Shown here: one piece after another, positions 1 through 7,366 of the stretch | How positions within the stretch are numbered: the stretch's first letter is position 1 | Layout of the letters: every line of letters begins with the position of its first letter | NCBI RefSeq assembly: GCF_017355935.1 | Contig: NZ_JAFIQT010000008.1 | Location: forward strand, 1 to 64,000 | DNA from: Telluribacter humicola | GTDB taxonomy: Bacteria > Bacteroidota > Bacteroidia > Cytophagales > Spirosomataceae | DNA: 64,000 nt | Reading direction: 5' to 3' | Program-made: the position numbers and the translations under genes | Notes under the pieces: generated by a model | Seen by the model: the letters and a program-made list of their open reading frames with translations, nothing else | Told to the model about the DNA's origin: nothing | The model's database searches: none

Positions 1-6
1 CAAGAC

Positions 7-34
7 AGGAGCCACAGCCAACGCTGCGGCTCCT
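7..34 (+). terminator. Hairpin terminator of a gene left of the window
   Basis: An inverted repeat with a 12-position stem (7-18 against 23-34, one A/C mismatch) and a 4-nt loop is followed by a T-rich stretch on the plus strand. No complete gene ends here, so it probably closes a transcript entering from the left edge. Confidence 0.5.
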
Positions 35-80
35 TTGCTGTTTATATACACCTGCCTACTACTACTCTTCAGCAACAACA

Positions 81-115
81 AAGAGAGCCCTGTATACAAT
101 GGATGAGGCTCTCTT
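81..115. terminator. Second hairpin left of ssb
   Basis: A perfect 9-bp stem (81-89 against 107-115) encloses a 17-nt loop. It lies between the left-edge hairpin and the ssb hairpin; its T-rich flank could work for plus-strand transcripts. Confidence 0.4.
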
Positions 116-153
116 TACAAATCTTTATATATTACTTCTTAGCCTAAGCAAGA

Positions 154-176
154 GAGGTACGGCAATGCCGTACCTC
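154..176. terminator. Hairpin after ssb
   Basis: A perfect 10-bp stem (154-163 against 167-176) with a 3-nt loop starts 23 bases beyond the ssb stop codon. The plus side is followed by a T5 run, the minus side by a less T-rich sequence, so it may act on both strands. Confidence 0.55.
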
Positions 177-198
177 CCAATTTTTAAGCAACCTCACA

Positions 199-525
199 TC
201 AGGCTCTCACTCTGTTTACTTCCTCAACTTTACTGGCAACTATCTCTATTACCTTTACCGTCTGATCATCTTTGTTCTGGTATTGGCGGTAGTTCAAACG
301 ACCTTCTACAGCGATCAATTTTCCCTTGGCTAGTAGTTGTTCACATGACTGTGCCAGCTTGCCCCAGGCAACGACAGTATGCCAGGATGTATTCGTGACT
401 TCTTCCTTATTACGATTAAGATAAGTCTCGCTGGTAGCCAGGCTGAAGGTAGCTAGTTTGCCTCCTTCGAATTCTTTCACGGTGATTTCTCTTCCAACGT
501 TTCCGATTAATTTTACTGCGTTCAT
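199..525 (-). CDS. ssb: Single-stranded DNA-binding protein, short form
   Basis: Binds single-stranded DNA during replication, recombination and repair. The 108 residues form a complete OB-fold of the bacterial SSB family: an N-terminal MNAVKLIGNVG strand, a basic loop near 38-42, aromatic residues W48 and W54 in the DNA-binding face, and the closing VEGRL strand near 74-78. The protein ends right after the OB-fold in RVRA. It has no glycine/proline-rich linker and no acidic DDIPF-type tip, which longer SSBs use to recruit partners. It is therefore likely a secondary SSB, although short SSBs occur in Bacteroidota. Divergent from the zinc-ribbon gene; a near-consensus -7 element (one mismatch) lies at 590-597. 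Confidence 0.93.
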   Translation of the reverse strand: MNAVKLIGNVGREITVKEFEGGKLATFSLATSETYLNRNKEEVTNTSWHTVVAWGKLAQSCEQLLAKGKLIAVEGRLNYRQYQNKDDQTVKVIEIVASKVEEVNRVRA

Positions 526-721
526 AAGTCTGTATTGTTTAAAGTTCTAAAGTTGTCTTTGTTAATTAGGTTGTTGTAAACCCGCAGTACAAAGGTGGCA
601 AATCGGAACAAATGGATTCGGTTAGTAAGTGTTTATAATCGTATAAAAATGCTTGTAGTCGTTTGCAAATGGATGTGTATCTTCGTATCTTGTAGAAGAT
701 CAACAGGATAAGCAACGACGA

Positions 722-1078
722 ATGAAATATTGCTTGGAATGCGAGACTCCCATTACGGGAAGGGCAGACAAAAAGTTTTGCTCAGATATGTGTCGTAATA
801 GCTACAATAACAGGCTCAATTCTGACTCATATAATGTAGTCAGGAATATAAACAACCAACTGCGCCGGAACCGGAGGATACTGGAAGAAATTTGTCAGGA
901 TGACAAGGCTAAAACAACGAAGAGTACCCTAATTACCAGAGGGTTTGACTTCAACTTTATTACTAGTCAACGTACTACTCAGAAGGGCAACATCTACCAC
1001 TTTGTGTATGACTATGGCTATCTGGAATTAGAAAATGATATTTATCTGATTGTAAAGGATAGCCGGAATGAGAAGTAG
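722..1078 (+). CDS. Small zinc-ribbon protein of unknown function
   Basis: The 118-residue product opens with a compact zinc ribbon: C4-x2-C7 and C20-x3-C24 in the pattern CLEC...KFCSDMC, followed by Arg/Asn-rich sequence (RNSYNN, LRRNRR). Small proteins with this N-terminal ribbon recur in Bacteroidota, but I know of no defined function. The rest is polar and contains no membrane segment. It is divergent from ssb across about 200 bp and is followed at once by a strong hairpin, so it is probably transcribed alone. The basic ribbon suggests nucleic-acid or ribosome contact; that is inference. Confidence 0.8.
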   Translation: MKYCLECETPITGRADKKFCSDMCRNSYNNRLNSDSYNVVRNINNQLRRNRRILEEICQDDKAKTTKSTLITRGFDFNFITSQRTTQKGNIYHFVYDYGYLELENDIYLIVKDSRNEK

Positions 1079-1110
1079 TATGCTGCTGCGAACACGGCAG
1101 CATACTACTT
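1073..1110 (+). terminator. Terminator of the zinc-ribbon gene
   Basis: A perfect 14-bp stem (1073-1086 against 1097-1110) with a 10-nt loop overlaps the stop codon of the zinc-ribbon gene. There is no long T-run after it. Confidence 0.65.
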
Positions 1111-1238
1111 CTTAGAATTTAGAATGATGTTTACTTAAATGCCTTGGAGTCGCTTGTATACAGGTGCTGAACTTATCTTCGGTACCTTAATCTACTGGTA
1201 TATCTATATATACTTTTCATTTCTGGTATAATAGCTGG

Positions 1239-1436
1239 TCATTTTACAACAGAACCTTCCATAGCCTCTAAACTTATAAATTCATACCCATCATATTTTG
1301 GCATATTGATTAACTGCTCGAAGTACTCCGCAGCTAGTTGCTTGCTATGACTGAGAGATATCTGGCTGAAGGTTCTGCTGTAGAGTTGTTGCAACAGCTT
1401 TTCAAAGTCAACAGTCGGAATAGCACAGAGAGGCAT
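1239..1436 (-). CDS. Possible small protein coupled to the FAD oxidoreductase
   Basis: A 65-codon frame whose ATG directly follows the TGA of the oxidoreductase gene with no intervening base, an arrangement that allows translational coupling. The peptide has a balanced composition with a helical middle part (KQLAAEYFEQLINM). I recognise no family. It may be real or may be a chance frame; the tight junction is the only positive evidence. Confidence 0.35.
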   Translation of the reverse strand: MPLCAIPTVDFEKLLQQLYSRTFSQISLSHSKQLAAEYFEQLINMPKYDGYEFISLEAMEGSVVK

Positions 1437-3002
1437 TCAGGATCCGTAGATTAATTTCATGGCGGCGTGGTAGCCGGGTATGCCACTTACAGCGCCTCCG
1501 CGTTCGGCTCCCGAGCCACAGAGTAGTATACCAGCATGATTGGTTTCGACACCTCGTTTCCCTACATAATCAGCCCCATCAGCATAAAACCAGCTGAGCG
1601 GTGAGTGAAATATATTACCACGAGGTAAACGAAGTTCCTTTTCCAGGTCTAGTGCACTTTTTGCTTCCATACATAGGGTGCCATCAGCCTGTCGGGCTAT
1701 ACAATCCTGAATGGGTTCGTTGAACCACTCATTGAGCGTACTGAGGTACTTGTCCAGTAGCTGTTGTTTAGTTAGCTCAGGATTATCCAGAAACAGAGCG
1801 TAGGGGGCATCCAATCCAAAGAGGGTAATTGTGTGGTACCCCTGTCGTTGCAAATCATCACTTAATATGGAGCCATCGGTCAGGGTGTGGCAGTATATTT
1901 CAAAAGGGGGCCGCTCGGGCAGTTGACCTTGCTGGCTTAGCTCAAAAGCTGTGGCCTGGTCGGTGTAGGATTGGTTAAAGTGAAATGTACCGGCAAAGGC
2001 ATCTTCCGGATTAGTATCCGAGCGAAGGTACGGCAATCTGCGGAGCAGCATATTCACTTTGAATGCAGTACCTTCCTGTTCAGTGGTAACCTCTCCAGGT
2101 GCCTGACCAACTAATCGCTGGAGTTCAGCCGGAGCCGCATTGACCAGAACATGTCCGGCCTGCACGGTTACCTCTTTGTCTCTACTTATAAATTGGACCG
2201 ATGGATGAGTAGCATGAGGACTGATATGAAGAACCTCCGCATTGGTAAGTACTTCTACTCCCGATTGAACCGCTTGCTGGTACAAAGCTGAGGTTAGGGC
2301 TCCCATACCACCTACAGGTACCCGCCACTCACCCGTTTGGTTGCCGATAACGTGGTACAGGAATGTACGGTTTTGCAGCAAGCCAGGGTCATGGGCATGC
2401 GTATTAGCACTGATCCGGGCATCTGTCAGTACCACGCCCCGTAGTACATCGTGTTGTATGTGCTTTTCTATGAATTCACCCAGTGGCTTCTCGACCAGCC
2501 ATTCCCAGATAGCCCGATCTTCCGCATCGCTAAACTCACGTTCCCATTCTTCCTTCGGGCGTAGTGGTTGTAGCAAGCTGGGCCACACCTTATCAGCAAA
2601 CCGTTGAATCCGCCGCTGCATGAGTTGATACCCTTTATAATCATCAGGATGCAGGCGCTCGATCTGTGACTGGTTAGCGGCTTCATGTTCGTTACTCAAA
2701 AGAAGCCCGTCGGCTTCTGAGCCGCGCCAGAAGGGGGTGTAGGAGGTAGTACGTCTTCTTCGTAGATCCAATTGCAGCTGCAGGTCATGCATGATCTGCC
2801 GGGGAAACAGGCTGATCAGGTAGGAGTAGCGCGACAGATAGGCTTCATAGTCAGGGAAAACGCGCTGAGAGGTAGTAGCCCCACCGACGTAGCTATTTCG
2901 TTCCAGCATCAGCACGCTTTTTCCTGCCTTCGCCAGGTAGCAGGCTGCGACCAGACCATTGTGTCCGGCTCCGACTATAATTACATCATATTTTGATTTC
3001 AT
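1437..3002 (-). CDS. FAD-dependent oxidoreductase, CrtI/PYROXD2-like
   Basis: A flavoprotein of the phytoene-desaturase-like amine oxidase superfamily. At the N-terminus a dinucleotide-binding motif is complete: G11-x-G13-x2-G16, with E34 at the end of the second strand (LERNSYVGG) to hold the ribose. The C-terminal FAD signature of the family, GSGAERGGAVSGIPG, lies near 496-510. The 521-residue length fits. Its substrate cannot be read from sequence: no carotenoid genes (crtB, crtY) are nearby, and members close to PYROXD2 are not proven carotenoid enzymes. It lacks a signal peptide. The only neighbour in the same orientation is the abutting 65-codon frame. Confidence 0.88.
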   Translation of the reverse strand: MKSKYDVIIVGAGHNGLVAACYLAKAGKSVLMLERNSYVGGATTSQRVFPDYEAYLSRYSYLISLFPRQIMHDLQLQLDLRRRRTTSYTPFWRGSEADGLLLSNEHEAANQSQIERLHPDDYKGYQLMQRRIQRFADKVWPSLLQPLRPKEEWEREFSDAEDRAIWEWLVEKPLGEFIEKHIQHDVLRGVVLTDARISANTHAHDPGLLQNRTFLYHVIGNQTGEWRVPVGGMGALTSALYQQAVQSGVEVLTNAEVLHISPHATHPSVQFISRDKEVTVQAGHVLVNAAPAELQRLVGQAPGEVTTEQEGTAFKVNMLLRRLPYLRSDTNPEDAFAGTFHFNQSYTDQATAFELSQQGQLPERPPFEIYCHTLTDGSILSDDLQRQGYHTITLFGLDAPYALFLDNPELTKQQLLDKYLSTLNEWFNEPIQDCIARQADGTLCMEAKSALDLEKELRLPRGNIFHSPLSWFYADGADYVGKRGVETNHAGILLCGSGAERGGAVSGIPGYHAAMKLIYGS

Positions 3003-3111
3003 TCTATTAGCTATATTACCTTCATGACAGGTAGCTACTTATTGCTGTTGTAGCCATCTCCATGTATACTCCCGCTTCCTTGGTAAGAAGGACGAGAGTG
3101 AACCCTTATCA

Positions 3112-3141
3112 TTGTACGGGTAAAGGAAAGATGTAATTTTG
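3112..3141 (+). promoter_or_regulatory. Bacteroidota-type promoter of the two-component operon
   Basis: TTG at 3112-3114, a 19-bp spacer and a perfect TAnnTTTG element (TAATTTTG, 3134-3141). Transcription should start near 3148, which rules out the TTG codon at 3139 as a start and supports the ATG at 3178. Confidence 0.7.
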
Positions 3142-3177
3142 AGAAATAGACCGGCCTTACCTATACTTTTTATAAAA

Positions 3178-3918
3178 ATGCAGGATAACAAGCACAACGA
3201 TTTTATACTGACAAGCAAAAAGAAAAAGATCCTGCTCATAGAAGATGATGCGCATGTATGTTCGTTTGTTAATAAAGGATTAAGTGAAGAAGGCTATGAG
3301 GTAAGCATAGCGATGGATGGAAACGTAGGGCTGCAGATGGCGCTGTCACTGAGCTACGACCTGATCATTCTGGATATTATGCTACCCTCAATCAGTGGTA
3401 TAGATGTGTGTACGTACATCCGGGAACACGACGGTCAGATACCTATCTTATTGCTTTCGGCCCTGGGAAGTACCGAGAATGTCGTGATGGGACTGGACAT
3501 AGGGGCTGATGACTACCTAACCAAGCCCTTCAAATTTATTGAGCTAGTAGCCCGGATCAAGGCGCTGTTGAGACGGAAAGAAAACAAGAAAGCCGAAGAT
3601 ACGGGCCAGGAGGTCATGCATTTTGCGGATCTGGAGCTTAATAACTATACCAAAGAGGTAAGGCGGAATAACCACGAAATATCACTCACCTCTACCGAAT
3701 ACCGCCTCCTGCATATGTTTATGCATAACCCAAGACGGGTACTATCGCGGGTGGAGATACTGGAGGAAGTATGGGGCGTCAATTTTGATATGGGGACCAA
3801 TGTAGTAGATGTATATGTCAATTACCTCCGGAAGAAGCTGGAAAAGGCCGGTGAATCGCGACTTATACATACCGTAATTGGGATGGGCTATGTGATGAAG
3901 GAGAACCACGAAAACTAA
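3178..3918 (+). CDS. OmpR/PhoB-family response regulator
   Basis: The DNA-binding half of a two-component system. Counting from the ATG at 3178 (246 residues), the receiver domain spans about 17-130, with acidic pair D23-D24, phospho-acceptor D66 (IILDIMLP), switch residue S94 and K116 (TKPF). A winged-helix DNA-binding domain occupies about 145-243 (TSTEYRLL...RVLSRVEILEEVWG...VNYLRKKLE). An in-frame TTG at 3139 would lengthen the protein but lies inside the promoter. The kinase gene begins 11 bases downstream. Regulators of this class bind direct repeats with 11-bp spacing, and an array of such repeats lies just beyond the operon at 5342-5429. Confidence 0.95.
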   Translation: MQDNKHNDFILTSKKKKILLIEDDAHVCSFVNKGLSEEGYEVSIAMDGNVGLQMALSLSYDLIILDIMLPSISGIDVCTYIREHDGQIPILLLSALGSTENVVMGLDIGADDYLTKPFKFIELVARIKALLRRKENKKAEDTGQEVMHFADLELNNYTKEVRRNNHEISLTSTEYRLLHMFMHNPRRVLSRVEILEEVWGVNFDMGTNVVDVYVNYLRKKLEKAGESRLIHTVIGMGYVMKENHEN

Positions 3919-3929
3919 GCGGACAACCT

Positions 3930-5309
3930 ATGAAGATCACAACCCGAATCTTACTGCTACTTACAGGAGTCTTCTTATCGCTTATCCTGCTGCTTAGTGG
4001 ATTTATCTACTACGCCTCAGCCAACTACTCGTTTGAAGATTTCTACAAAAGATTAGAGATCAGAGCGGCTACTACGGCCAAGATCTACCTCGAAGACAAT
4101 CAGGATATCAATGCCATCAAAGAGGTGAGGCAGAGTTATCTGGAGCAGCTCCCTAAGGAAGATATCCAGATCATGCTTACCCCATATGGAGATTCGCTGC
4201 GGATCAAGGCGAGTCAGTTGAATGTACCTATAAAGTTTCTTGATGATATCAAGAGGGAAGGAAGCGCCAACTACAGGAAACAAAACCTGTTCTATACCGG
4301 GATCCGGTACAAGCCTTCGGACACGAATAAAGACTACCTGGTCATCGTTTCGGCCGAGAACTACTACTTTACCCATCATATAACGTACCTCCGAAACCTG
4401 TTGATTTCGGCGCTTATCATCTCCCTCGTACTGGTACTGTTAATTTCTTTCTGGATATCCAGGAAGATAGTTCAGCCACTGCAGGACATTACTACCCGCG
4501 TAAAAGACATTAGTTCTGAGAACCTGAATCTCAGGCTTAAGGCGTCCGAAAACGAAGATGAACTGAGTACGCTGACTAAAACATTCAACGACATGCTCGA
4601 CCGTCTGGAAGCCGCTTTTGAGACCCAGAAGAACTTCGTAAGTAATGCTTCTCACGAGCTGAATACCCCGCTGACATCCATCATAGGTGAAGCTGATGTG
4701 ATCCTGTCGAAGCCAAGGCAGCCACACGAGTACCAGGAGGCCATATTGGCTATACTGGAAGAAGCCGAAAAGCTGAACAAGAAAACCCAGGCGCTGCTCT
4801 TCCTGGCCCAGACCGGGTACAATGGGAAGGTACTGAAATTTGATAAAGTACGTATAGATCAGTTGGTACTGGATGTAAAAGAAACCGTGGATAAGATATA
4901 TCCTACCAATAGGGTAATCATCGACTTCAGCTTCCTGCCCGAAAGCCCCGAAAAGCTTAAAGTCAAAGGCAACGAACAGTTGCTGCACCTGGCTCTTTCT
5001 AATGTGATCATGAATGCCTGTAAGTACTCTAATAACGACACCGTGCGGGTATCGCTGGGGGCATCGTCGCAGCAGATTATCATTGTAGTAAAGGACCTGG
5101 GGATAGGTATACCCGAAAATGAAATCAAATACATATATGATCCCTTTTTCAGGGCCAGTAATACCAAACGATTTGAAGGATACGGCATCGGATTACCGAT
5201 CACCCGCAACGTAGTGAAGATGCATGATGGCGAAATAGTAGTGAGCTCGGTTCTTAATCAGGGGGTCACGGTTGAGATCAAACTTCCCGTCGGCAACTAT
5301 AAACTATGA
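3930..5309 (+). CDS. Membrane sensor histidine kinase
   Basis: Partner kinase of the preceding regulator. Order of parts in 459 residues: TM1 about 6-29; a periplasmic sensor of about 120 residues (30-150) with no domain I recognise; TM2 about 154-176; HAMP linker about 176-228; dimerisation/phosphotransfer helix with phospho-acceptor H242 (SNASHELNTPLT); HATPase domain with N box (N362), D389-x-G391-x-G393 and the second glycine-rich box (FEGYGIGLPI, 416-425). All catalytic motifs are intact. The signal sensed is unknown. It is co-transcribed with the regulator (11-bp gap). Confidence 0.95.
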   Translation: MKITTRILLLLTGVFLSLILLLSGFIYYASANYSFEDFYKRLEIRAATTAKIYLEDNQDINAIKEVRQSYLEQLPKEDIQIMLTPYGDSLRIKASQLNVPIKFLDDIKREGSANYRKQNLFYTGIRYKPSDTNKDYLVIVSAENYYFTHHITYLRNLLISALIISLVLVLLISFWISRKIVQPLQDITTRVKDISSENLNLRLKASENEDELSTLTKTFNDMLDRLEAAFETQKNFVSNASHELNTPLTSIIGEADVILSKPRQPHEYQEAILAILEEAEKLNKKTQALLFLAQTGYNGKVLKFDKVRIDQLVLDVKETVDKIYPTNRVIIDFSFLPESPEKLKVKGNEQLLHLALSNVIMNACKYSNNDTVRVSLGASSQQIIIVVKDLGIGIPENEIKYIYDPFFRASNTKRFEGYGIGLPITRNVVKMHDGEIVVSSVLNQGVTVEIKLPVGNYKL

Positions 5310-5341
5310 CTTTATAATGATATTTTACAACGTATAGTTGT

Positions 5342-5429
5342 TTCTAATCCCGCTTTAATCCGGCTCTTAACACATTCTAATTTCGCTCTTACAGCATTCT
5401 AATTCCACTCTTAAGCCGCTCTAATACCT
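5342..5429 (+). promoter_or_regulatory. Eight tandem 11-bp repeats, probable response-regulator operator
   Basis: Eight units of exactly 11 bp run head to tail: 5342, 5353, 5364, 5375, 5386, 5397, 5408 and 5419. Representative units are TTCTAATCCCG, CTTTAATCCGG, CTCTTAACACA, TTCTAATTTCG and CTCTTAAGCCG, giving a core near YTCTWAH. One unit per helical turn puts all cores on one DNA face, as in pho boxes bound by PhoB-family regulators. The last unit ends 6 bases before the -7 element of the universal-stress-like gene, so bound regulator would overlap the -33 region, an activator position. Assignment to the adjacent regulator is inference. Confidence 0.75.
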
Positions 5430-5435
5430 TCGCCA

Positions 5436-5443
5436 TAGCTTTG
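5436..5443 (+). promoter_or_regulatory. -7 promoter element of the universal-stress-like gene
   Basis: TAGCTTTG matches TAnnTTTG exactly, 27 bp before the ATG at 5471. No TTG is seen at the -33 position; the operator array occupies that place, which fits an activator-dependent promoter. Confidence 0.65.
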
Positions 5444-5470
5444 TAAGTATAAAAAATAACTTATAAAGCT

Positions 5471-5965
5471 ATGGCGAACACTATTCTTATACCTACCGAT
5501 TTTACCATTGAATCACTGAATGTAGTAAAGGGAGCTCTGAGGCAGTTGGATGGTGAAGAAGTTAATCTCATTCTTGTATATTCTGCTCATCTCTCGGACT
5601 GTATTACAGATTTGCTCTTTTTCTCCAAAAAGAAATATCTGGAAGACTTGCAGAATGAAAAGTTTAAGGAAGCCTGTGAGATTCTGCTGAATAAGTACGC
5701 CTCTCAGATCAACTCCTTCTCCATTGATCTGTTTACGGGCAATTACCAGAGTACCTTCCACAACTTCCTGTTGGGCAACAAGGTCGATGCCATATTTATT
5801 CCCAAAAGTTACAAGCTGAAATTAGGGCAAAAGCAAAGCTTTGACTTGCTGCCCTATTGCAGGAAAAGCCCTGTACAGTGTGTGGAGATTGACTGGAACG
5901 AAACCCGCAATGTACCTGAGAAGGACAAGGTAGCAGAGTTGTTTTTTATGCCTAATCCCGTATAA
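5471..5965 (+). CDS. Universal-stress-protein-like protein
   Basis: The 164-residue product begins like UspA domains (ANTILIPTDFTIESLNVV, a first strand ending in a Thr-Asp pair) and ends with a strand of the KSPVQCVEIDW type. The glycine-rich ATP-binding signature (G-x2-G-x9-G-S) is absent, so it probably does not bind ATP in the classical way. No signal peptide. It is the first gene downstream of the eight-repeat operator and of the two-component operon, which marks it as the probable target of that system. Role unknown beyond a stress or adaptation function inferred from family and promoter. Confidence 0.8.
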   Translation: MANTILIPTDFTIESLNVVKGALRQLDGEEVNLILVYSAHLSDCITDLLFFSKKKYLEDLQNEKFKEACEILLNKYASQINSFSIDLFTGNYQSTFHNFLLGNKVDAIFIPKSYKLKLGQKQSFDLLPYCRKSPVQCVEIDWNETRNVPEKDKVAELFFMPNPV

Positions 5966-6005
5966 GCGTACAGGTTAAGAATAGACCTTAAGTAAATTGA
6001 TAACT

Positions 6006-6491
6006 ATGAGAAGCAAGTTAGGTGCATACTATATAGGAATTTTTTTGGCAGCCGTATCAGGTTTTCTGCTTCTCGTTTCCAGTGCTGCCAGCCCGGATCA
6101 GCTACTAGCGGGTACCTGGGAGGAAGTGGCCTGGGAATACGAAAAGGTAGATAAGTCGCGGGGGGCTGATACGCTCTCGAGCAAGGTAATCTCAGAGGAT
6201 GTGAAGCAGATGATCGCTCAGGACCTGATTGTTCACCGAGCGGAGAAGTGGCACTTCTGGCCCAACGGTACCCTGAGCCTCATAGCGGAAGGTGATATAA
6301 ACGACGCTCCTCGTAAGCGACTCAACTGGCGGCTCAAGGGACGGGGACACATACTCCTGCTGCACTATAACGATGAGACAGAAGAGAGCTACAACATAGT
6401 AAAGTTGACTCAGGACGAGCTGACGCTGCACTTCTATACCGAAATGCAAGCACGAGGGATAGCGAAAATAACGTTTAAAAGAGTCAGATAG
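6006..6491 (+). CDS. Secreted protein, lipocalin-like in outline
   Basis: A 161-residue protein from the ATG at 6006 (a TTG three codons earlier is less likely). Residues about 6-30 form a signal peptide (YYIGIFLAAVSGFLLLVSSAA). The mature part starts LLAGTWEE and continues with W/N-rich strands (KWHFWPNGTLSLI, RLNWRLKGRGHILLLHY), a pattern of small lipocalin-like or META-like beta-barrels in Bacteroidota; this is a resemblance only. It lies 40 bp after the stress-like gene and 2 bp before the YoaK-type gene, so the three probably form one transcription unit under the repeat operator. Confidence 0.75.
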   Translation: MRSKLGAYYIGIFLAAVSGFLLLVSSAASPDQLLAGTWEEVAWEYEKVDKSRGADTLSSKVISEDVKQMIAQDLIVHRAEKWHFWPNGTLSLIAEGDINDAPRKRLNWRLKGRGHILLLHYNDETEESYNIVKLTQDELTLHFYTEMQARGIAKITFKRVR

Positions 6492-6493
6492 CC

Positions 6494-7288
6494 ATGCTTA
6501 GAAAATACAGCAATAGCAGAAGCCTGAGAGATAACATCCAGTTAGGAGTACTGACTGCTTTTTCGGCGGGTATGGTAAACGTGGCGTCGCTTATCATATT
6601 TTTTGCATTTACTTCGAACGTAACGGGTCATTACGCCATCCTGGCTGAGGAAATCGCTAAGGGGCACTGGTACCAGGTAGGGGTGGTCTTTGCCTGGATA
6701 CTGCTCTTCTTTATGGGAGCCTTTGTAGCCAATTTTATCATTATCAATCTTAATAAGAAAAATGCCTACGCGGCTCACGCGCTTCCGCTCCTACTGGAAA
6801 TGCTGTGTTTAGTTACGGTAGGAATATACGGGCAGTACTACTACCAGGAGACTCTCACCGAAACCGAAGTACTCGTTGGCCTGATGTTATTCGCAATGGG
6901 TTTGCAGAATGGTATGACCGCCAGTGTTTCAAACTTTGTGGTAAAGACCACCCACCTCACCGGTCTTACTACTGATCTGGGTATCCTGTTCTCCATGTTT
7001 ACTCAGAAGGAGTTCCGGGATAATCCCACGTTGGTAGGACGAGCTAAACTGCTTGTTTCTATTGCGGTGTCGTATGTGAGTGCCGGTGTACTATCAGCTC
7101 TGATCTACCACAGGCTGCAGTTCAGGGTGTTTTTTGTAGTAGCGTGCGTTATTGTAGTTATTATATGCTACGACTACTCTAAGCTACGGTTCCTGCAATT
7201 GATCAAGCGAAGAAATGTAGGCAAGGCACTCGAGGCCAAGATGGAAGCTATCCATCAGGACCAAACGGTCGGGCAGACTTCACATTAA
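6494..7288 (+). CDS. YoaK/DUF1275 family integral membrane protein
   Basis: 264 residues with about six hydrophobic segments and the conserved core of the DUF1275 (YoaK) family: an early GMVNVASLIIFFAFTSNVTGH stretch and GLQNGMTASVSNFVVKTTHLTG near 137-158, followed by a DLG turn. Function is unknown in the family; a transporter-like role is often supposed but not shown. The stop of the preceding secreted-protein gene is only 2 bases away, so the two are very likely cotranslated. A hairpin follows at 7308-7345 before the convergent metallohydrolase gene. Confidence 0.88.
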   Translation: MLRKYSNSRSLRDNIQLGVLTAFSAGMVNVASLIIFFAFTSNVTGHYAILAEEIAKGHWYQVGVVFAWILLFFMGAFVANFIIINLNKKNAYAAHALPLLLEMLCLVTVGIYGQYYYQETLTETEVLVGLMLFAMGLQNGMTASVSNFVVKTTHLTGLTTDLGILFSMFTQKEFRDNPTLVGRAKLLVSIAVSYVSAGVLSALIYHRLQFRVFFVVACVIVVIICYDYSKLRFLQLIKRRNVGKALEAKMEAIHQDQTVGQTSH

Positions 7289-7307
7289 GTAGTATAAAGA
7301 TCTATAA

Positions 7308-7345
7308 ATAGAGCCTACCTCTGTTAGTTAAGGGGTGGGCTATAT
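7308..7345 (+). terminator. Imperfect hairpin after the YoaK-type gene
   Basis: About 11 of 12 positions pair between 7308-7319 and 7334-7345, followed by TTTG. It lies between two convergent genes and could serve both. Confidence 0.5.
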
Positions 7346-7366
7346 TTGTAAGATTCGTTGTAGCTG

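Noticed and set aside
3139-3177. TTG start for the response regulator
   Set aside because: It overlaps the promoter -7 element at 3134-3141, so it cannot be in the mRNA; the ATG at 3178 is used.
5342-5429. The 11-bp repeats as a CRISPR array
   Set aside because: Units are head to tail without spacers and are far too short.
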